64,000 nt of DNA from Marinobacter mobilis (GCF_900106945.1 NZ_FNNE01000002.1:248001-312000); one strand, 5' to 3'; counted from the first letter of the stretch, positions 1 through 8,728 are shown. Made by a program: numbers and translations. Notes: generated from the letters alone by a model not told the origin.

Positions 1-975
1 ATCCTGCAACAGTTTCACAAGCTCTGGCGCCATGTGACTGGCGTCGTCATCCGGGTCGGTCAGCAGCTTGTCAGGATGGTCGTAGACCACGTCAGATCGT
101 GCCCAGTGCAGTTCGAGTTGCTGCTGACGTAATTCGTCGATGATACCGAGGGATGTTAGCCGAGCCAGGTAGGCTTGCGCTTTCTCCGACTCACTGCTGC
201 TTGTCAGCGCCTGGCGGGTTGCTGTCAGGCTGGGGAGCTCTTCCTGCCAGAGGGTTGCGATGGGTACCGCCAGGGCATGGTTCCAGTAGGTGTCAAAACT
301 CGCGGAGATCTTGCGTGCGAAGGGGCCAACGCCAAGCACGTCCAGATCGGCAAAGCCGGTGATCGGATCGGCGGCGAAGTAGGTGTCACCGATATTGCGG
401 CCTCCGATAATCGCCGCCTGGTTATCCACGGTAAAGGTCTTATTGTGCATCCTCCGTGACTTTTCCGAGAAGTCGGTGAGCATGTCGAGGTAGGGCACCG
501 TGCGGGAGGAAAAGGGGTTGAACAGGCGCACCGAAACATTTGGGTGACTCGCCATGGATGCCAGTAACGGCTCCTGGCCACCGTGACCAAAGTCATCCAG
601 CAACAGCCGTACCCGGACGCCACGGTCGGCGGCCCGAATCAGGTAATGACTGAACAGCTGTGAGGTGACGTCGTCATGGTACAGGTAGGTTTGAACATCA
701 ATGGAGGCTTCTGCCGCTTCCATCAAAAGCAGGCGGACAGCAAAGGCATCGAGGCCATTGTTCAGCAACCGGAATCCGGATTTCTGATCGTGGTCAGTGG
801 AGCTCCGCTCAATAGCCGTGCCCAGAAAAGTGTGGCCGGTGTCCGTCATGGCATAGGAGGCCGGGGCCAGCTGTTGCGGGGGCTGGCTGCTGCAGGCTGT
901 GCCGAGCAACAGGGCAAGCAGGCTCAGATACGGCAACACCCGAAGAGCGGTTGTCGGGCGACGGTGTCGGTGCAT
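1..975 (-). CDS. Phospholipase D family lipoprotein (ClsC/YmdC-like), C-terminus beyond window
   Basis: The reading frame stays open to the left edge, so only about 325 N-terminal residues are present. The N-terminus reads as a lipoprotein signal with a hydrophobic stretch ending in LLLGTAC, predicting acylation at that cysteine and an envelope location. A phospholipase D HxKxxxxD motif is visible (H177, K179, D184) followed by a GGRN segment, as in cardiolipin synthases of the ClsC/YmdC type. Enzymes of this family carry two such motifs; the second would lie beyond the edge. The ATG at 975 has AGAGG about ten bases upstream; an in-frame ATG at 987 is the alternative. The family joins phospholipids or transfers phosphatidyl groups; the exact substrate here is inferred. 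Confidence 0.8.
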   Translation of the reverse strand, partial: MHRHRRPTTALRVLPYLSLLALLLGTACSSQPPQQLAPASYAMTDTGHTFLGTAIERSSTDHDQKSGFRLLNNGLDAFAVRLLLMEAAEASIDVQTYLYHDDVTSQLFSHYLIRAADRGVRVRLLLDDFGHGGQEPLLASMASHPNVSVRLFNPFSSRTVPYLDMLTDFSEKSRRMHNKTFTVDNQAAIIGGRNIGDTYFAADPITGFADLDVLGVGPFARKISASFDTYWNHALAVPIATLWQEELPSLTATRQALTSSSESEKAQAYLARLTSLGIIDELRQQQLELHWARSDVVYDHPDKLLTDPDDDASHMAPELVKLLQD

Positions 976-1109
976 TTGAAGGTCCATCCTCTGCCGGTGG
1001 GGGGCTGCTGTTTGAGGGCGGTTGGCCCTGGTTCTGGGGGCCGCTTTCCCAGTCCCAAGTGTACGTGTTATCGAGCCCCGGGTCAGCGGGCAACAAGAGC
1101 GACTCATGC

Positions 1110-1886
1110 TCAGGGTATCAGCTGCAGTGGCATGTCCTTGAGAATGGCTTCGTAAGTGCCATCGGCTTTCAGGTTCAGTATGGCGTCGTCGAACAGCTGT
1201 CTCAGGGTCTGCCCTGATTCGGTGGCCTGGAACCGGAACGCCAGCTCATTCACCTCGAACTGCGCGCCATGGTGGAGTTCGCCTGCCAGCCCCATTTGGA
1301 AAAGTTGGCGCTCACCGTCAGAAACGTACTCGATGGTCGCATCGATTCTCTGGTATGTCAGCATGTTGAAATTCTGTTCCAGAGAGTTGGTGTAGACTGC
1401 GGTGATGTAGGGGTGGCTTAGCAGTTCCTCCGGATAGTAGCGGCCGCGGATCAGACCCACGTTTTTTCCGGACAGCTCGGCAATGCTGTCAATCACCGGC
1501 TCGGTGGTTCGGGTGTACACCACAAAACCAAAGGTGGTTGCCACGGGTATGCCGGTGATGCCGGGCTGGGAGGGGTCTCCGACGATTTCAGGGAACAGAA
1601 CATCAGCGGTGCCATCGGCAAACATTTTGTTGGCCCGGGCCCAGGCATCAATCAGGTGCACTTCGCATTTTTCGCCAAATTTGGTGAGGTCGCGAACGAT
1701 TGTGAGGGCTAACTGCATGTTGGCGTCGGTGAGTGTCGGGTTCGGGGTTGGGCCAACCACCACCCGACAGGTGCCGGGCTGGCCAAGGACAGGCGGAATC
1801 GACGAACACAGAAAAACCACCATCACGGCAACGATGGGCATAAGGGCCCTGGCCCGGTGTAGTGAGGTTGTTTGGGAGTTCCCCAT
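1110..1886 (-). CDS. Periplasmic solute-binding protein, family 3 type
   Basis: This 258-residue protein has a signal peptide (hydrophobic segment around residues 16-35, probable cleavage after VLG) and a body resembling extracellular solute-binding proteins of family 3 (amino-acid type). Segments such as 'SIAELSGKNVGLIRG' and the closing 'LNLKADGTYEAILKD' are typical of the two-lobed fold. No permease or ATPase gene lies next to it, so it may be an orphan sensor-like binding protein rather than part of an ABC importer. The start is supported by GAGGG six bases upstream. It lies 66 bp downstream of the L,D-transpeptidase gene on the same strand and may be co-transcribed with it. The ligand is unknown. 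Confidence 0.75.
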   Translation of the reverse strand: MGNSQTTSLHRARALMPIVAVMVVFLCSSIPPVLGQPGTCRVVVGPTPNPTLTDANMQLALTIVRDLTKFGEKCEVHLIDAWARANKMFADGTADVLFPEIVGDPSQPGITGIPVATTFGFVVYTRTTEPVIDSIAELSGKNVGLIRGRYYPEELLSHPYITAVYTNSLEQNFNMLTYQRIDATIEYVSDGERQLFQMGLAGELHHGAQFEVNELAFRFQATESGQTLRQLFDDAILNLKADGTYEAILKDMPLQLIP

Positions 1887-1952
1887 GGCACGCCCTCTGG
1901 AATCACGCTGGCATTCATAACCAGTTTAGCCGTTCCAAGGGCAACGGGAGGC

Positions 1953-3563
1953 TTAGTCCTGAGACAGTCCCGCCAGCAGCTCCGGATCGTCCCGGTAAGG
2001 GTCGGGGCGGTATCTGAGCACGCCGTCGGGGTCGGCCTCGACGGTCCAGTAAGCAAGCAGCACCGGCACGCTTCTGGGCAGATGCACATTCTGTGAGGCT
2101 CCACTGGCGCGCACCTGTTCCACTGCCTGCCAGGCTTGAGGGGAAGAGGCTTCAAACAGGGCCTGGGCCAGCGTCATGGCATCTTCCACCCGCACACAGC
2201 CAGAGCTGTAGAACCGGTTGTTGGTATTAAACAGCCAGGCGGTCGGTGTGTCGTGCAGATAGACCGCAAAAGGGTTGGAAAAACGGATGACCACTTCCCC
2301 CAAGGCATTATTGGGGCCGGGGGCTTGGCGCAGAAGAATGCCTCTGGGGTTACTCCAGTTGACCTCTGACATGGCCAGTTCTTCGCCCCGGTTGTTGTAA
2401 ATGCTGATGTTGCGCTGATTGAGGTAGTCCGGGTTACGGCGAATCCGTGGCAGCTGGTCCCGAACGAAAATGGAGGTGGGAATGGTCCAGCTCGGGTTGA
2501 CTGTAATGTGCGTGATCACCGACTTCAGCTTGGGGGTCTGACGCAGTGGGCGTCCGACTTGAGCCCGGCCGGACCAGGCCAGCTCTCCCTTTCGATAGAA
2601 TTCGAGCTTTGCCGCAGCGATGTCCACCAGCAGTAAGGTCTCTTCCATATCTGCAGCGAGCCTTCGCAGCCGCTCCAGATTGGCGCGGATCTGCTCCAGG
2701 CGCTCAGCGGGCTGGATATTGAGTTGCTCCAATGTCTGTGCACCCACCTTGCCGTCAACATCCAGGTAGTGTCTGCGTTGGAATTCCTCGATGGCGAGGC
2801 TGAGCGACGCATCGAACAGGTTGTTGGTCTCCGGCCCGGTGTCAGCGTCAGACGAGGTGTCGCCGGTCTCGGGCAGATAATGCTCGGCAGAAAGTCGCTG
2901 CCGGAGCAAGCCCACCCGAGAGGACTGCATACCAACTTCCAGGGTGTCGCCGCCGGGAATCACTGGCCAGCTTTCCGGCAGATGTTCCCTGGCGGTGATG
3001 TAGGCGTCGCGCAGGTGAGCGTAACGGTCCAGCTCAGGGCGGGCCTGCTCGAAGGCCAGGGCAAGGTTGTCCTGGCCCAGGCTTGCCAGTGCATTCAGCT
3101 CCGTCCCACGACGACGTTCGCCGAGCATCGGGGCGTACCAGATCTGCTCCGTTTCTTGTGTTTCCTGACGGCCAAAGCGCAGGTCTGCCAGGGCGCTCAG
3201 GTAGGCGTAACTGGCCAGATCGGCATCACAGGGGAGGACAACGCCCCAGGTCGCATGAAATTGGCGAATCGCCTCCAGCACCGGCAGGAAATAGTGATCG
3301 GGCTCAAGGCCATCGTCTTCAAGGGTTTGTAACTGTGCCATCAGCGCCCTCAGGCGCTGGTCAGACTGCCAGAAGTCATCGCCCACGGTGTTATCGAACG
3401 CGGTCAGGGCTTCGCCTAACGCGCTGTCATGCGGAGGCAGAGGCTGGCAGTCGTCGGGCTCCATGCGGAAGTTTGCCTGGACCATTATGGGCATGAAACC
3501 GACGAGCATCAGCAGGGCGGCCAGCAGGGTGCGATTGTGGTGATTTGTATAAAAAACGTACAT
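1953..3563 (-). CDS. L,D-transpeptidase, YcbB/LdtD type
   Basis: This 536-residue periplasmic enzyme has an N-terminal signal or anchor segment (residues 10-30), a scaffold region (about 40-200), a peptidoglycan-binding domain 1 (about 208-285) and a YkuD catalytic domain (about 310-475). The catalytic signature is complete: H437 in 'YLHDTP' and nucleophile C456 in 'SSGCVRVED'. The length and domain order match LdtD/YcbB, which makes 3-3 (mDAP-mDAP) peptidoglycan cross-links and supports beta-lactam-independent wall synthesis. It is divergent from a second, unrelated-length YkuD-type gene at 3714, with about 150 bp between the starts. No strong Shine-Dalgarno is visible before the chosen ATG, so the exact start is less certain than the identity. 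Confidence 0.9.
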   Translation of the reverse strand: MYVFYTNHHNRTLLAALLMLVGFMPIMVQANFRMEPDDCQPLPPHDSALGEALTAFDNTVGDDFWQSDQRLRALMAQLQTLEDDGLEPDHYFLPVLEAIRQFHATWGVVLPCDADLASYAYLSALADLRFGRQETQETEQIWYAPMLGERRRGTELNALASLGQDNLALAFEQARPELDRYAHLRDAYITAREHLPESWPVIPGGDTLEVGMQSSRVGLLRQRLSAEHYLPETGDTSSDADTGPETNNLFDASLSLAIEEFQRRHYLDVDGKVGAQTLEQLNIQPAERLEQIRANLERLRRLAADMEETLLLVDIAAAKLEFYRKGELAWSGRAQVGRPLRQTPKLKSVITHITVNPSWTIPTSIFVRDQLPRIRRNPDYLNQRNISIYNNRGEELAMSEVNWSNPRGILLRQAPGPNNALGEVVIRFSNPFAVYLHDTPTAWLFNTNNRFYSSGCVRVEDAMTLAQALFEASSPQAWQAVEQVRASGASQNVHLPRSVPVLLAYWTVEADPDGVLRYRPDPYRDDPELLAGLSQD

Positions 3564-3713
3564 ATTGATGGCCGTCTCAGAATTATTTGCTAGAATCCGG
3601 CAAATTTACTGGCAATGCTACTGGGTTCCCGCTCGCTGTTCGTACCGTTGTTCATGGTTCGTTGAAGTCGCCCACTCGCTAAAGACTTATCGTACCCCAA
3701 TGAGGCTGACTCA

Positions 3714-4445
3714 ATGTTACAAACCCGCCGCCCCCGTATACCCACGCTTCTGGCAAGTGTATGGCTGACGTTTGTTTCGACGGCGTGCATGGCTGATGGC
3801 CTCTCTACCAACCTTTATAGCAAACTCTCTCAGGCCGCACCGAACCTGAATCCGGCTGTGCTCCAGAAGGCGCTTGCTGCCTCCAGCTGCGCCGTTGCCA
3901 ATGGCGTGGCAAGCCCTGAGCGTCTGGCGGTCATCGACTTTTCCCTGCCGTCCAGCCAGCGTCGCCTGTGGCTGTTTGACCTCACCCGGGGCAACCTGAT
4001 TCTCCGCGACCTGGTGGCCCACGGGAAAAACTCCGGTATGGAAAGCGCTACCGCTTTTTCCAACAATAACGGCAGTTACCAATCGAGCATAGGGCTTTTC
4101 CGGGCCAGTGAGAGCTATCTGGGCCGCCACGGCTATTCCCTGAGGTTGGATGGGCTGGAACCCGGGGTGAATGACCTCGCTCGGGAACGGGCGATCGTTA
4201 TCCATGGCGCCGATTACGTGGACACTTCCTGGGTGGAAGAGTTCGGCCGCATCGGGCGCAGTCACGGCTGCCCGGCGGTGAGTCAGGGTGTTGTGAGGGA
4301 AGTGGTGGATAGCCTCAAAGGCGGGCAGCTGGTATTCAGTTACTACCCGGACCAGCAATGGCTGGCGTCTTCAGCCTTCCTGAATTGTGATGCCGGCTCC
4401 CAGGTGGCGGGACTGATGGCTGCAGGCGAAGCCGCCGGAGGCTGA
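3714..4445 (+). CDS. Murein L,D-transpeptidase catalytic domain family protein (YkuD_2 type)
   Basis: This 243-residue protein has an N-terminal signal peptide (residues 1-27) and a single YkuD_2-type catalytic domain. Conserved elements visible are 'VAHGKNSG', H164 in 'VIHGADYV' and the SHGCPAV motif with H184 and C186, the expected nucleophile. These small secreted proteins are members of the L,D-transpeptidase superfamily; whether this one cross-links, trims or attaches proteins to peptidoglycan cannot be told from sequence. It is transcribed away from the LdtD-like gene at 3563, so two peptidoglycan-modifying genes share an intergenic region and could be co-regulated. Confidence 0.85.
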   Translation: MLQTRRPRIPTLLASVWLTFVSTACMADGLSTNLYSKLSQAAPNLNPAVLQKALAASSCAVANGVASPERLAVIDFSLPSSQRRLWLFDLTRGNLILRDLVAHGKNSGMESATAFSNNNGSYQSSIGLFRASESYLGRHGYSLRLDGLEPGVNDLARERAIVIHGADYVDTSWVEEFGRIGRSHGCPAVSQGVVREVVDSLKGGQLVFSYYPDQQWLASSAFLNCDAGSQVAGLMAAGEAAGG

Positions 4446-4470
4446 GCGACAGGGTATGGCCTCGTGCGGG

Positions 4471-4947
4471 TCATTTTGCCGCAGCCGTTACCCAGGCCGG
4501 CACCTCGCGCTTGGTCCATTTTGCAAACTTCAGTTTTTCACCGATGTAGAAGTTCCGGTAGGCCTGCACAGCATCCCCGCTGACCTTGTAGGGATCTGGC
4601 ATGGCCTGGGGGAAGGGCGTGAGCCCGTTGCGGGCATACCGGAATGGCTCAATGGCAGGCAGCACCGAAATCGACTTGTGGTCCTGTGTCTTGTCGAACC
4701 GGTAACGGTACTCGGTATTCAGCGCCACTGTTAGCTGTTGCAGCCACTCAAAGTTGTCATAGGACTCCTCAACCCACAGCACACAGGGGTGCTTAACGTG
4801 AGTCGAGCGGTACGGCGTGCTAAATCCCTTCTTGTTCAGCGCCGTGCAGAGAAGCTGCACGCTCTCCAGTATCATTTTAATGGCGTGCTGGTCGCAGTGG
4901 TATTCGGCGCATGTCTGGATGTCGTCATCAAGCACAAAAATATTCAT
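4471..4947 (-). CDS. Conserved hypothetical protein, phage-associated family ('MNIFVLD...HCDQHAIKMILE')
   Basis: This 158-residue protein begins MNIFVLDDD and contains 'AEYHCDQHAIKMILESVQL', then 'HPCVLWVEES' and a C-terminal 'YIGEKLKFAKWTKREVPAW'. I recognise this pattern from short proteins encoded by marine phages and scattered bacteria, but I cannot assign a reaction with confidence; some relatives may carry a pyrimidine-dimer glycosylase label, which I could not verify. The invariant-looking His, Cys and Lys residues suggest an enzyme. The ATG at 4947 has GGAG nine bases upstream and is preferred over one twelve codons further out. It is third in a minus-strand set with a DUF1330 protein and a 2OG-Fe(II) oxygenase. 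Confidence 0.75.
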   Translation of the reverse strand: MNIFVLDDDIQTCAEYHCDQHAIKMILESVQLLCTALNKKGFSTPYRSTHVKHPCVLWVEESYDNFEWLQQLTVALNTEYRYRFDKTQDHKSISVLPAIEPFRYARNGLTPFPQAMPDPYKVSGDAVQAYRNFYIGEKLKFAKWTKREVPAWVTAAAK

Positions 4948-5013
4948 GGTGACTGACTCCGTGGCTTTACCTGGGGCCGCCATGACTTGCCTGGCCGGCC
5001 ATTCGATGAATGG

Positions 5014-5376
5014 TTAGGTGTTTTTTACCCATCCGATACTGAGAACAAAACGGCTCCCGCGTCTGACTGGCGCAACCGAGTGCTCAGAAATGTCTGACCG
5101 GAAAAATTTGATGCGGGCGGTCTCAAAGATCGGGTTGCTGCAGCGAAACTCTCCACCAGAGGTTGGCTGCTTCAGCACGATATTGAACCGGAAGTGTTCT
5201 CCGCTTGTCACCTGATCAACATGAGGCGGTATGCCTTGCCCCTCACGGAATCGAAGCAGATACACATCGAAGGGGTTAGGCCAGAAGCCACCCCCCATAA
5301 GCATCTTGTCGTATCCGGTATTTTGTCGGCCTTTCTCCCAGCGGAAAAGACGGCAAAGATAAGTCTTGAGGCTCAC
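5014..5376 (-). CDS. Small 2OG-Fe(II) oxygenase domain protein
   Basis: A 120-residue protein with a complete Fe(II)/2-oxoglutarate site: H52-x-D54 in 'PPHVDQV', the distal H99 in 'SEHSV', and R106/R109 as candidates for binding the 2-oxoglutarate carboxylate ('RRGSRFVLSIGW'). It resembles the prolyl-hydroxylase-like core; it is shorter than most cellular family members and nearer to phage-encoded versions. The substrate is unknown. The apparent start is a GTG with no convincing Shine-Dalgarno. The upstream DUF1330 gene ends in the same frame with an amber codon only five codons before this GTG, so translational coupling, readthrough or a broken fusion are all possible. Confidence 0.8.
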   Translation of the reverse strand: MSLKTYLCRLFRWEKGRQNTGYDKMLMGGGFWPNPFDVYLLRFREGQGIPPHVDQVTSGEHFRFNIVLKQPTSGGEFRCSNPIFETARIKFFRSDISEHSVAPVRRGSRFVLSIGWVKNT

Positions 5377-5391
5377 GTTTCGGATTCCGGG

Positions 5392-5697
5392 CTACGTGTT
5401 TTTTTCGTGCTCAGCAATAACGGTGATGCTGTCTACGGAGCTGTTAAAGTGTTTGTTTTTCACTTCGATATATTCGGGGTTGGAAAAGAACTCTTCCATG
5501 CGCTCTTTACTGGGAAACTCTATGGTAAACACCCGGTTTATAGCATCCGTTGTCTTGGAGCGTAGTACCTCGGCGACCTTGAAGTCGAAACCAAACGAGC
5601 CACCAAAGGTCGTCAGTATGGGGAGCATTCCTTCCCTATAGTTCTGATATTCAGCCTCGTCCGTGACGTTAAGTCCCATGACTTTTTCAAATGACAT
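5392..5697 (-). CDS. DUF1330 family protein
   Basis: This 101-residue protein has the small ferredoxin-like alpha/beta dimer pattern of DUF1330 ('YREGMLPILTTFGGSF...FPSKERMEEFFSNPEYIEVK'). No enzymatic role is established for the family. A strong AAGGAGGT site precedes the ATG at 5697, so it is likely the first gene of the minus-strand set 5697-4471. Base composition is visibly more AT-rich than the flanking transporter and transpeptidase genes. It ends with TAG in frame with the following 2OG-Fe(II) oxygenase. Confidence 0.8.
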   Translation of the reverse strand: MSFEKVMGLNVTDEAEYQNYREGMLPILTTFGGSFGFDFKVAEVLRSKTTDAINRVFTIEFPSKERMEEFFSNPEYIEVKNKHFNSSVDSITVIAEHEKNT

Positions 5698-6049
5698 GCT
5701 ACCTCCTTGTATGAAAATTTAACCCTGTCGTTGAGTCGTGGCCTGCAACATTCGTAGCCCGAAACGCACTCCGATGCCTGGCGCTATGAAAGCAAACACC
5801 CTCTGCCATACCAGACAGCTGCCGCCATCGTTCCACATCAATCTATTCAGAATGTCCATCGATGGCAAGGACTTAGGGCTTGGTTTCCCATTTTCGGTGC
5901 GCAAAAGAACGTCGCCAGAAACACGATCCCCGGCTACCGGAGACATCGTCAGTGTAAGGGCTCGCGAACCCGGACGGGATCAAGTTAGTGCGCGGACTAA
6001 GGGGGAGTACAGGCAGAAAGTGCGAAGTGAATACATGGAACGGCAGGGC
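5698..6049. other. Gap of about 350 bp without a convincing gene
   Basis: Both strands hold open frames here (a 75-codon frame on the minus strand at 5719-5946 and a 110-codon frame on the plus strand at 5738-6070), but neither has a Shine-Dalgarno site, a recognisable domain or codon use like the neighbours. The stretch lies between the terminator of the sodium symporter gene and the strong ribosome-binding site of the DUF1330 gene. It may be decayed sequence linked to arrival of the islet, and must contain the promoter of that set. Confidence 0.5.
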
Positions 6050-6078
6050 AAAAACAGGGGCGGATCATGATCCGCCCC
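6050..6078 (-). terminator. Intrinsic terminator of the NSS transporter gene
   Basis: A perfect 22-bp palindrome spans 6057-6078 (arms GGGGCGGATCA and its complement). Read on the minus strand it follows the transporter stop codon by about eight bases and is followed by TGTTTTTG, the pattern of a rho-independent terminator. Confidence 0.8.
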
Positions 6079-6086
6079 AAGCCCGG

Positions 6087-7493
6087 TTAACCCAGGTTGT
6101 AGATAAACACCACCAGAACGGCGATGGGGGTAAAGAATCGCAGCGTGTTGTACCACAGCTTGAAGCCGGACTCAGACAGCGACAGCTCGTTTTCCAGCGC
6201 CTGTTTGGACATGAACCAACCCGCAAACACGGCAACCAGCAGGCCGCCCAGTGGCAACAGAATGTTGGCGGTGAGGTAATCGAGCAGGTCGAAGATGGTC
6301 TTGCCTTCGAACATGGCAAACATACCCAGCGGCGTTACGTCCGACCACAGATTCAGGGACAGGATCGAGGCGATGCCCAGCAACCAGCAGGCCAGGCCGG
6401 CAGCGAGGGTGCTGATGGTGCGGTTCATGCCTTTTTGCTCTTCCAGCCACTCCACCAGCGGTTCCAGCAGGGAAATGCCCGAGGTCCAGGCTGCAAAGAT
6501 CAGCAGTACGAAGAACAGGGTACCGAACAGGCTGCCCATGGGCATCTGGCCGAAGGCCAACGGCAGGGTCTGGAAGATCAGGCCAGGGCCCGCGCCGGGT
6601 TCCATGCCGTTGGCGAAGACGATGGGGAAGATCGCCAGGCCGGCCAGCAGGGCCACCACGGTGTCCATGACGGAAACGGCGATAGAGGTCTTGGCGATGG
6701 AAATACCCTTCGGCAGGTAGGAACCGTAAGCCATCATGATGGCCATACCGAGGCTCAGGGTAAAGAAGGCGTGGCCCAGGGCCGTCAGCACACCAGCGGT
6801 GGTCAGCTTGGAGAAGTCAGGCTGGAACAGGAAGCTCACGGCTTCGCCGAAATGTCCGGTGGTCATGGCATAGCCTACGACCAGTAACAGCAGTACAAAC
6901 AGGCCGGGCATCAGGATGCTGACGGCCCGCTCAAGTCCGGCGCGCACGCCCCGTGCAACCACCACCATCACCAGGGCCATGAAGACCGTGTGCCACAGTA
7001 GCAGGGTGCCGGGATCGCTGAGCAGGCCAGAGAAGATGGCCGCGATGGAGTCGGCAGACTGGCCGGTCAGTTCACCACTGGCGGCTGTGCCCACGTAAGA
7101 GACGGCCCAGCCACCAATGACAGAATAGAAAGACAGGATCAGGAAGGCAGCCAGCACACCGATCACCCCGACGATGCGCCAGGCCGGGTGGAGCTTGTCG
7201 CGCTCGGCGATCAGTCGCAGGCTGTTGACCGGGCTGCGACCACCACGGCGGCCAATCAGCACTTCCGCCATCATGATGGGAATACCGACGGCGGCGATAC
7301 ACAAGAGGTAAACCAGAACAAAGGCGCCACCACCGTTTTCGCCGGTGATGTAGGGGAATTTCCAGATATTACCAAGGCCTACGGCAGAACCGGTGGCGGC
7401 GAGAATGAAGGCCAGTCGTGAAGACCAGAGGCCGCGCTTGGCGGAGGATCCTTCCAGAGTGCCTGTTGCGGTGGCAGATGTTGAATAGGACAT
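6087..7493 (-). CDS. Neurotransmitter:sodium symporter (NSS/SNF) family transporter
   Basis: A 468-residue inner-membrane protein with about eleven to twelve transmembrane helices. The N-terminus carries the NSS signature region: 'SRLAFILAATGSAVGLGNIWKFPY', with the unwound TM1 glycine-rich segment that binds Na+ and substrate in LeuT-like transporters, and 'GENGGGAFVLVYL' in TM2. Family members import amino acids or related compounds with Na+. Lying downstream of leucine dehydrogenase and the indolepyruvate oxidoreductase, it probably imports a branched-chain or aromatic amino acid; that substrate is inference. AGGAGA precedes the ATG. A hairpin between it and the dehydrogenase gene suggests separate or attenuated expression. 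Confidence 0.93.
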   Translation of the reverse strand: MSYSTSATATGTLEGSSAKRGLWSSRLAFILAATGSAVGLGNIWKFPYITGENGGGAFVLVYLLCIAAVGIPIMMAEVLIGRRGGRSPVNSLRLIAERDKLHPAWRIVGVIGVLAAFLILSFYSVIGGWAVSYVGTAASGELTGQSADSIAAIFSGLLSDPGTLLLWHTVFMALVMVVVARGVRAGLERAVSILMPGLFVLLLLVVGYAMTTGHFGEAVSFLFQPDFSKLTTAGVLTALGHAFFTLSLGMAIMMAYGSYLPKGISIAKTSIAVSVMDTVVALLAGLAIFPIVFANGMEPGAGPGLIFQTLPLAFGQMPMGSLFGTLFFVLLIFAAWTSGISLLEPLVEWLEEQKGMNRTISTLAAGLACWLLGIASILSLNLWSDVTPLGMFAMFEGKTIFDLLDYLTANILLPLGGLLVAVFAGWFMSKQALENELSLSESGFKLWYNTLRFFTPIAVLVVFIYNLG

Positions 7494-7531
7494 TGCTGTC
7501 TCCTGCTTACATGTTTTTGTTTTTGAGGGAC

Positions 7532-7573
7532 AAAAATCTCCTGCGGAGGCTGCACAGCGAGTGCGTAGCCTCC
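7532..7573 (-). terminator. Probable terminator/attenuator between leucine dehydrogenase and NSS genes
   Basis: On the minus strand GGAGGCT (7573-7567) pairs with AGCCTCC (7551-7545), with further pairing GCAC/GTGC inside, followed nine bases later by ATTTTTG. It follows the dehydrogenase stop codon by about 55 bp and precedes the symporter start by about 50 bp. The spacing to the T-run is longer than ideal. Confidence 0.55.
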
Positions 7574-7627
7574 AGAGAGGATTGACCCAAGGGGTTACCG
7601 CTCAGTGCATGGACTCAATTCACTTCA

Positions 7628-8728
7628 TCAGCCGGCCTTGGCGAACTGATGGGTGTCTTGCTCCTTTTGGGCGGAGATGTGTTCAAAGCGTTCTTCGGCC
7701 AGTTCATTGGCGATGATGCCGGTGGGGCGTTGGTCGCGGTCGGAACGGGTGAAGATTTCTTCGAGGGTTTCGCCAATGCTTTCTACATGGGTGCGAACTT
7801 TGTTGGCGTCATGATCGGTGCGCTCGTGGAACACGTCGATGATGCCACCAGCGTTGATGACAAAATCAGGGGTGTAGAGAATGCCCTGCTTCATCAGAAC
7901 CTCGTCGTGATATGGGTGGGCCAGCTGGTTATTGGCCGCACCGGCAATCACTTTGGCCTGGATCTTCGGAATGCTGTTGTCATTGAGTACCGCACCCAGG
8001 GCGCAGGGGGCGATAACGTCCACCGGCAGGCTCAGGATCTCGTCGGCCCCGACCGGGGTGGCTCCGAACTCTTCCACCGCCCGGTCCATCTGGTCCTGGT
8101 GGATGTCGTAGACCCACAGCTGGGCGCCCGCTTCGTGCAGGTGGCGAGCCAGGCGGTAGCCGACGTTGCCGATACCCTGAACGGCCACTGTCAGGCCCGT
8201 CAGGTCGGTGCGGCCGAGCTTGTGTTTGACGGCCGCCTTGAGCCCGATAAAGGTGCCGTAAGCCGTGGCCGGTGACGGGTCACCGTTGCTGGGCTTGCCA
8301 TCGAACCCGGGGTGGGAGGAAATGCCGGCAACGTGCTTGGTCTGGCGGCCCATCACTTTCAGGTCAGCAACGCTGGTGCCAGAGTCTTCCGCAGCAATGT
8401 AGAGACCGTTGAGCTGCTCAATGAAACGGCCCATGGCCTCCATCAGTTCTTCTGTCTTGAATTTGCGCGGGTCGCCGATGATCACCGACTTGCCGCCGCC
8501 GAGGTCCAGGTTGGCCAGGGCGGACTTGTAGGTCATGCCACGAGACAGCCTCAATACGTCACGGAGTGCTTCTTCGTCGGTGGCGTAGGGGAACATCCGG
8601 CAGCCGCCGAGGGCTGGGCCGCGGGAGGTGTTGTGGACGGCGATGATGGCCTTGAGGCCGGTTTTGGGATCGCAGAAGAACGAGACGTGCTCGTGATTGT
8701 CGAACTCGGGGTGACTGAATACGTTCAT
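7628..8728 (-). CDS. Leucine (Glu/Leu/Phe/Val) dehydrogenase
   Basis: A 366-residue NAD-dependent amino-acid dehydrogenase that reversibly deaminates branched-chain amino acids to 2-oxo acids and ammonia. K68 in '[19 protein letters not shown]' and K80 match the substrate-binding and catalytic lysines of leucine dehydrogenase, and 'GGCRMFPY' belongs to the same active site. The Rossmann motif '[12 protein letters not shown]' binds NAD. The length agrees with the leucine/valine/phenylalanine subgroup rather than glutamate dehydrogenase. It lies downstream of the fused 2-oxoacid:ferredoxin oxidoreductase gene, which would act on the oxo acids it makes, and upstream of an amino-acid symporter, giving a coherent catabolic group. 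Confidence 0.93.
   Translation of the reverse strand: MNVFSHPEFDNHEHVSFFCDPKTGLKAIIAVHNTSRGPALGGCRMFPYATDEEALRDVLRLSRGMTYKSALANLDLGGGKSVIIGDPRKFKTEELMEAMGRFIEQLNGLYIAAEDSGTSVADLKVMGRQTKHVAGISSHPGFDGKPSNGDPSPATAYGTFIGLKAAVKHKLGRTDLTGLTVAVQGIGNVGYRLARHLHEAGAQLWVYDIHQDQMDRAVEEFGATPVGADEILSLPVDVIAPCALGAVLNDNSIPKIQAKVIAGAANNQLAHPYHDEVLMKQGILYTPDFVINAGGIIDVFHERTDHDANKVRTHVESIGETLEEIFTRSDRDQRPTGIIANELAEERFEHISAQKEQDTHQFAKAG

Noticed and set aside
5719..5946. 75-codon frame on the minus strand in the gap beside the islet
   Set aside because: No Shine-Dalgarno, no recognisable domain, and an equally long opposing frame; kept only as part of the gap note.
6057..6078. Perfect 22-bp palindrome considered as an operator or recombination site
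   Set aside because: Its position after a stop codon and the T-run on the minus strand explain it as a terminator.
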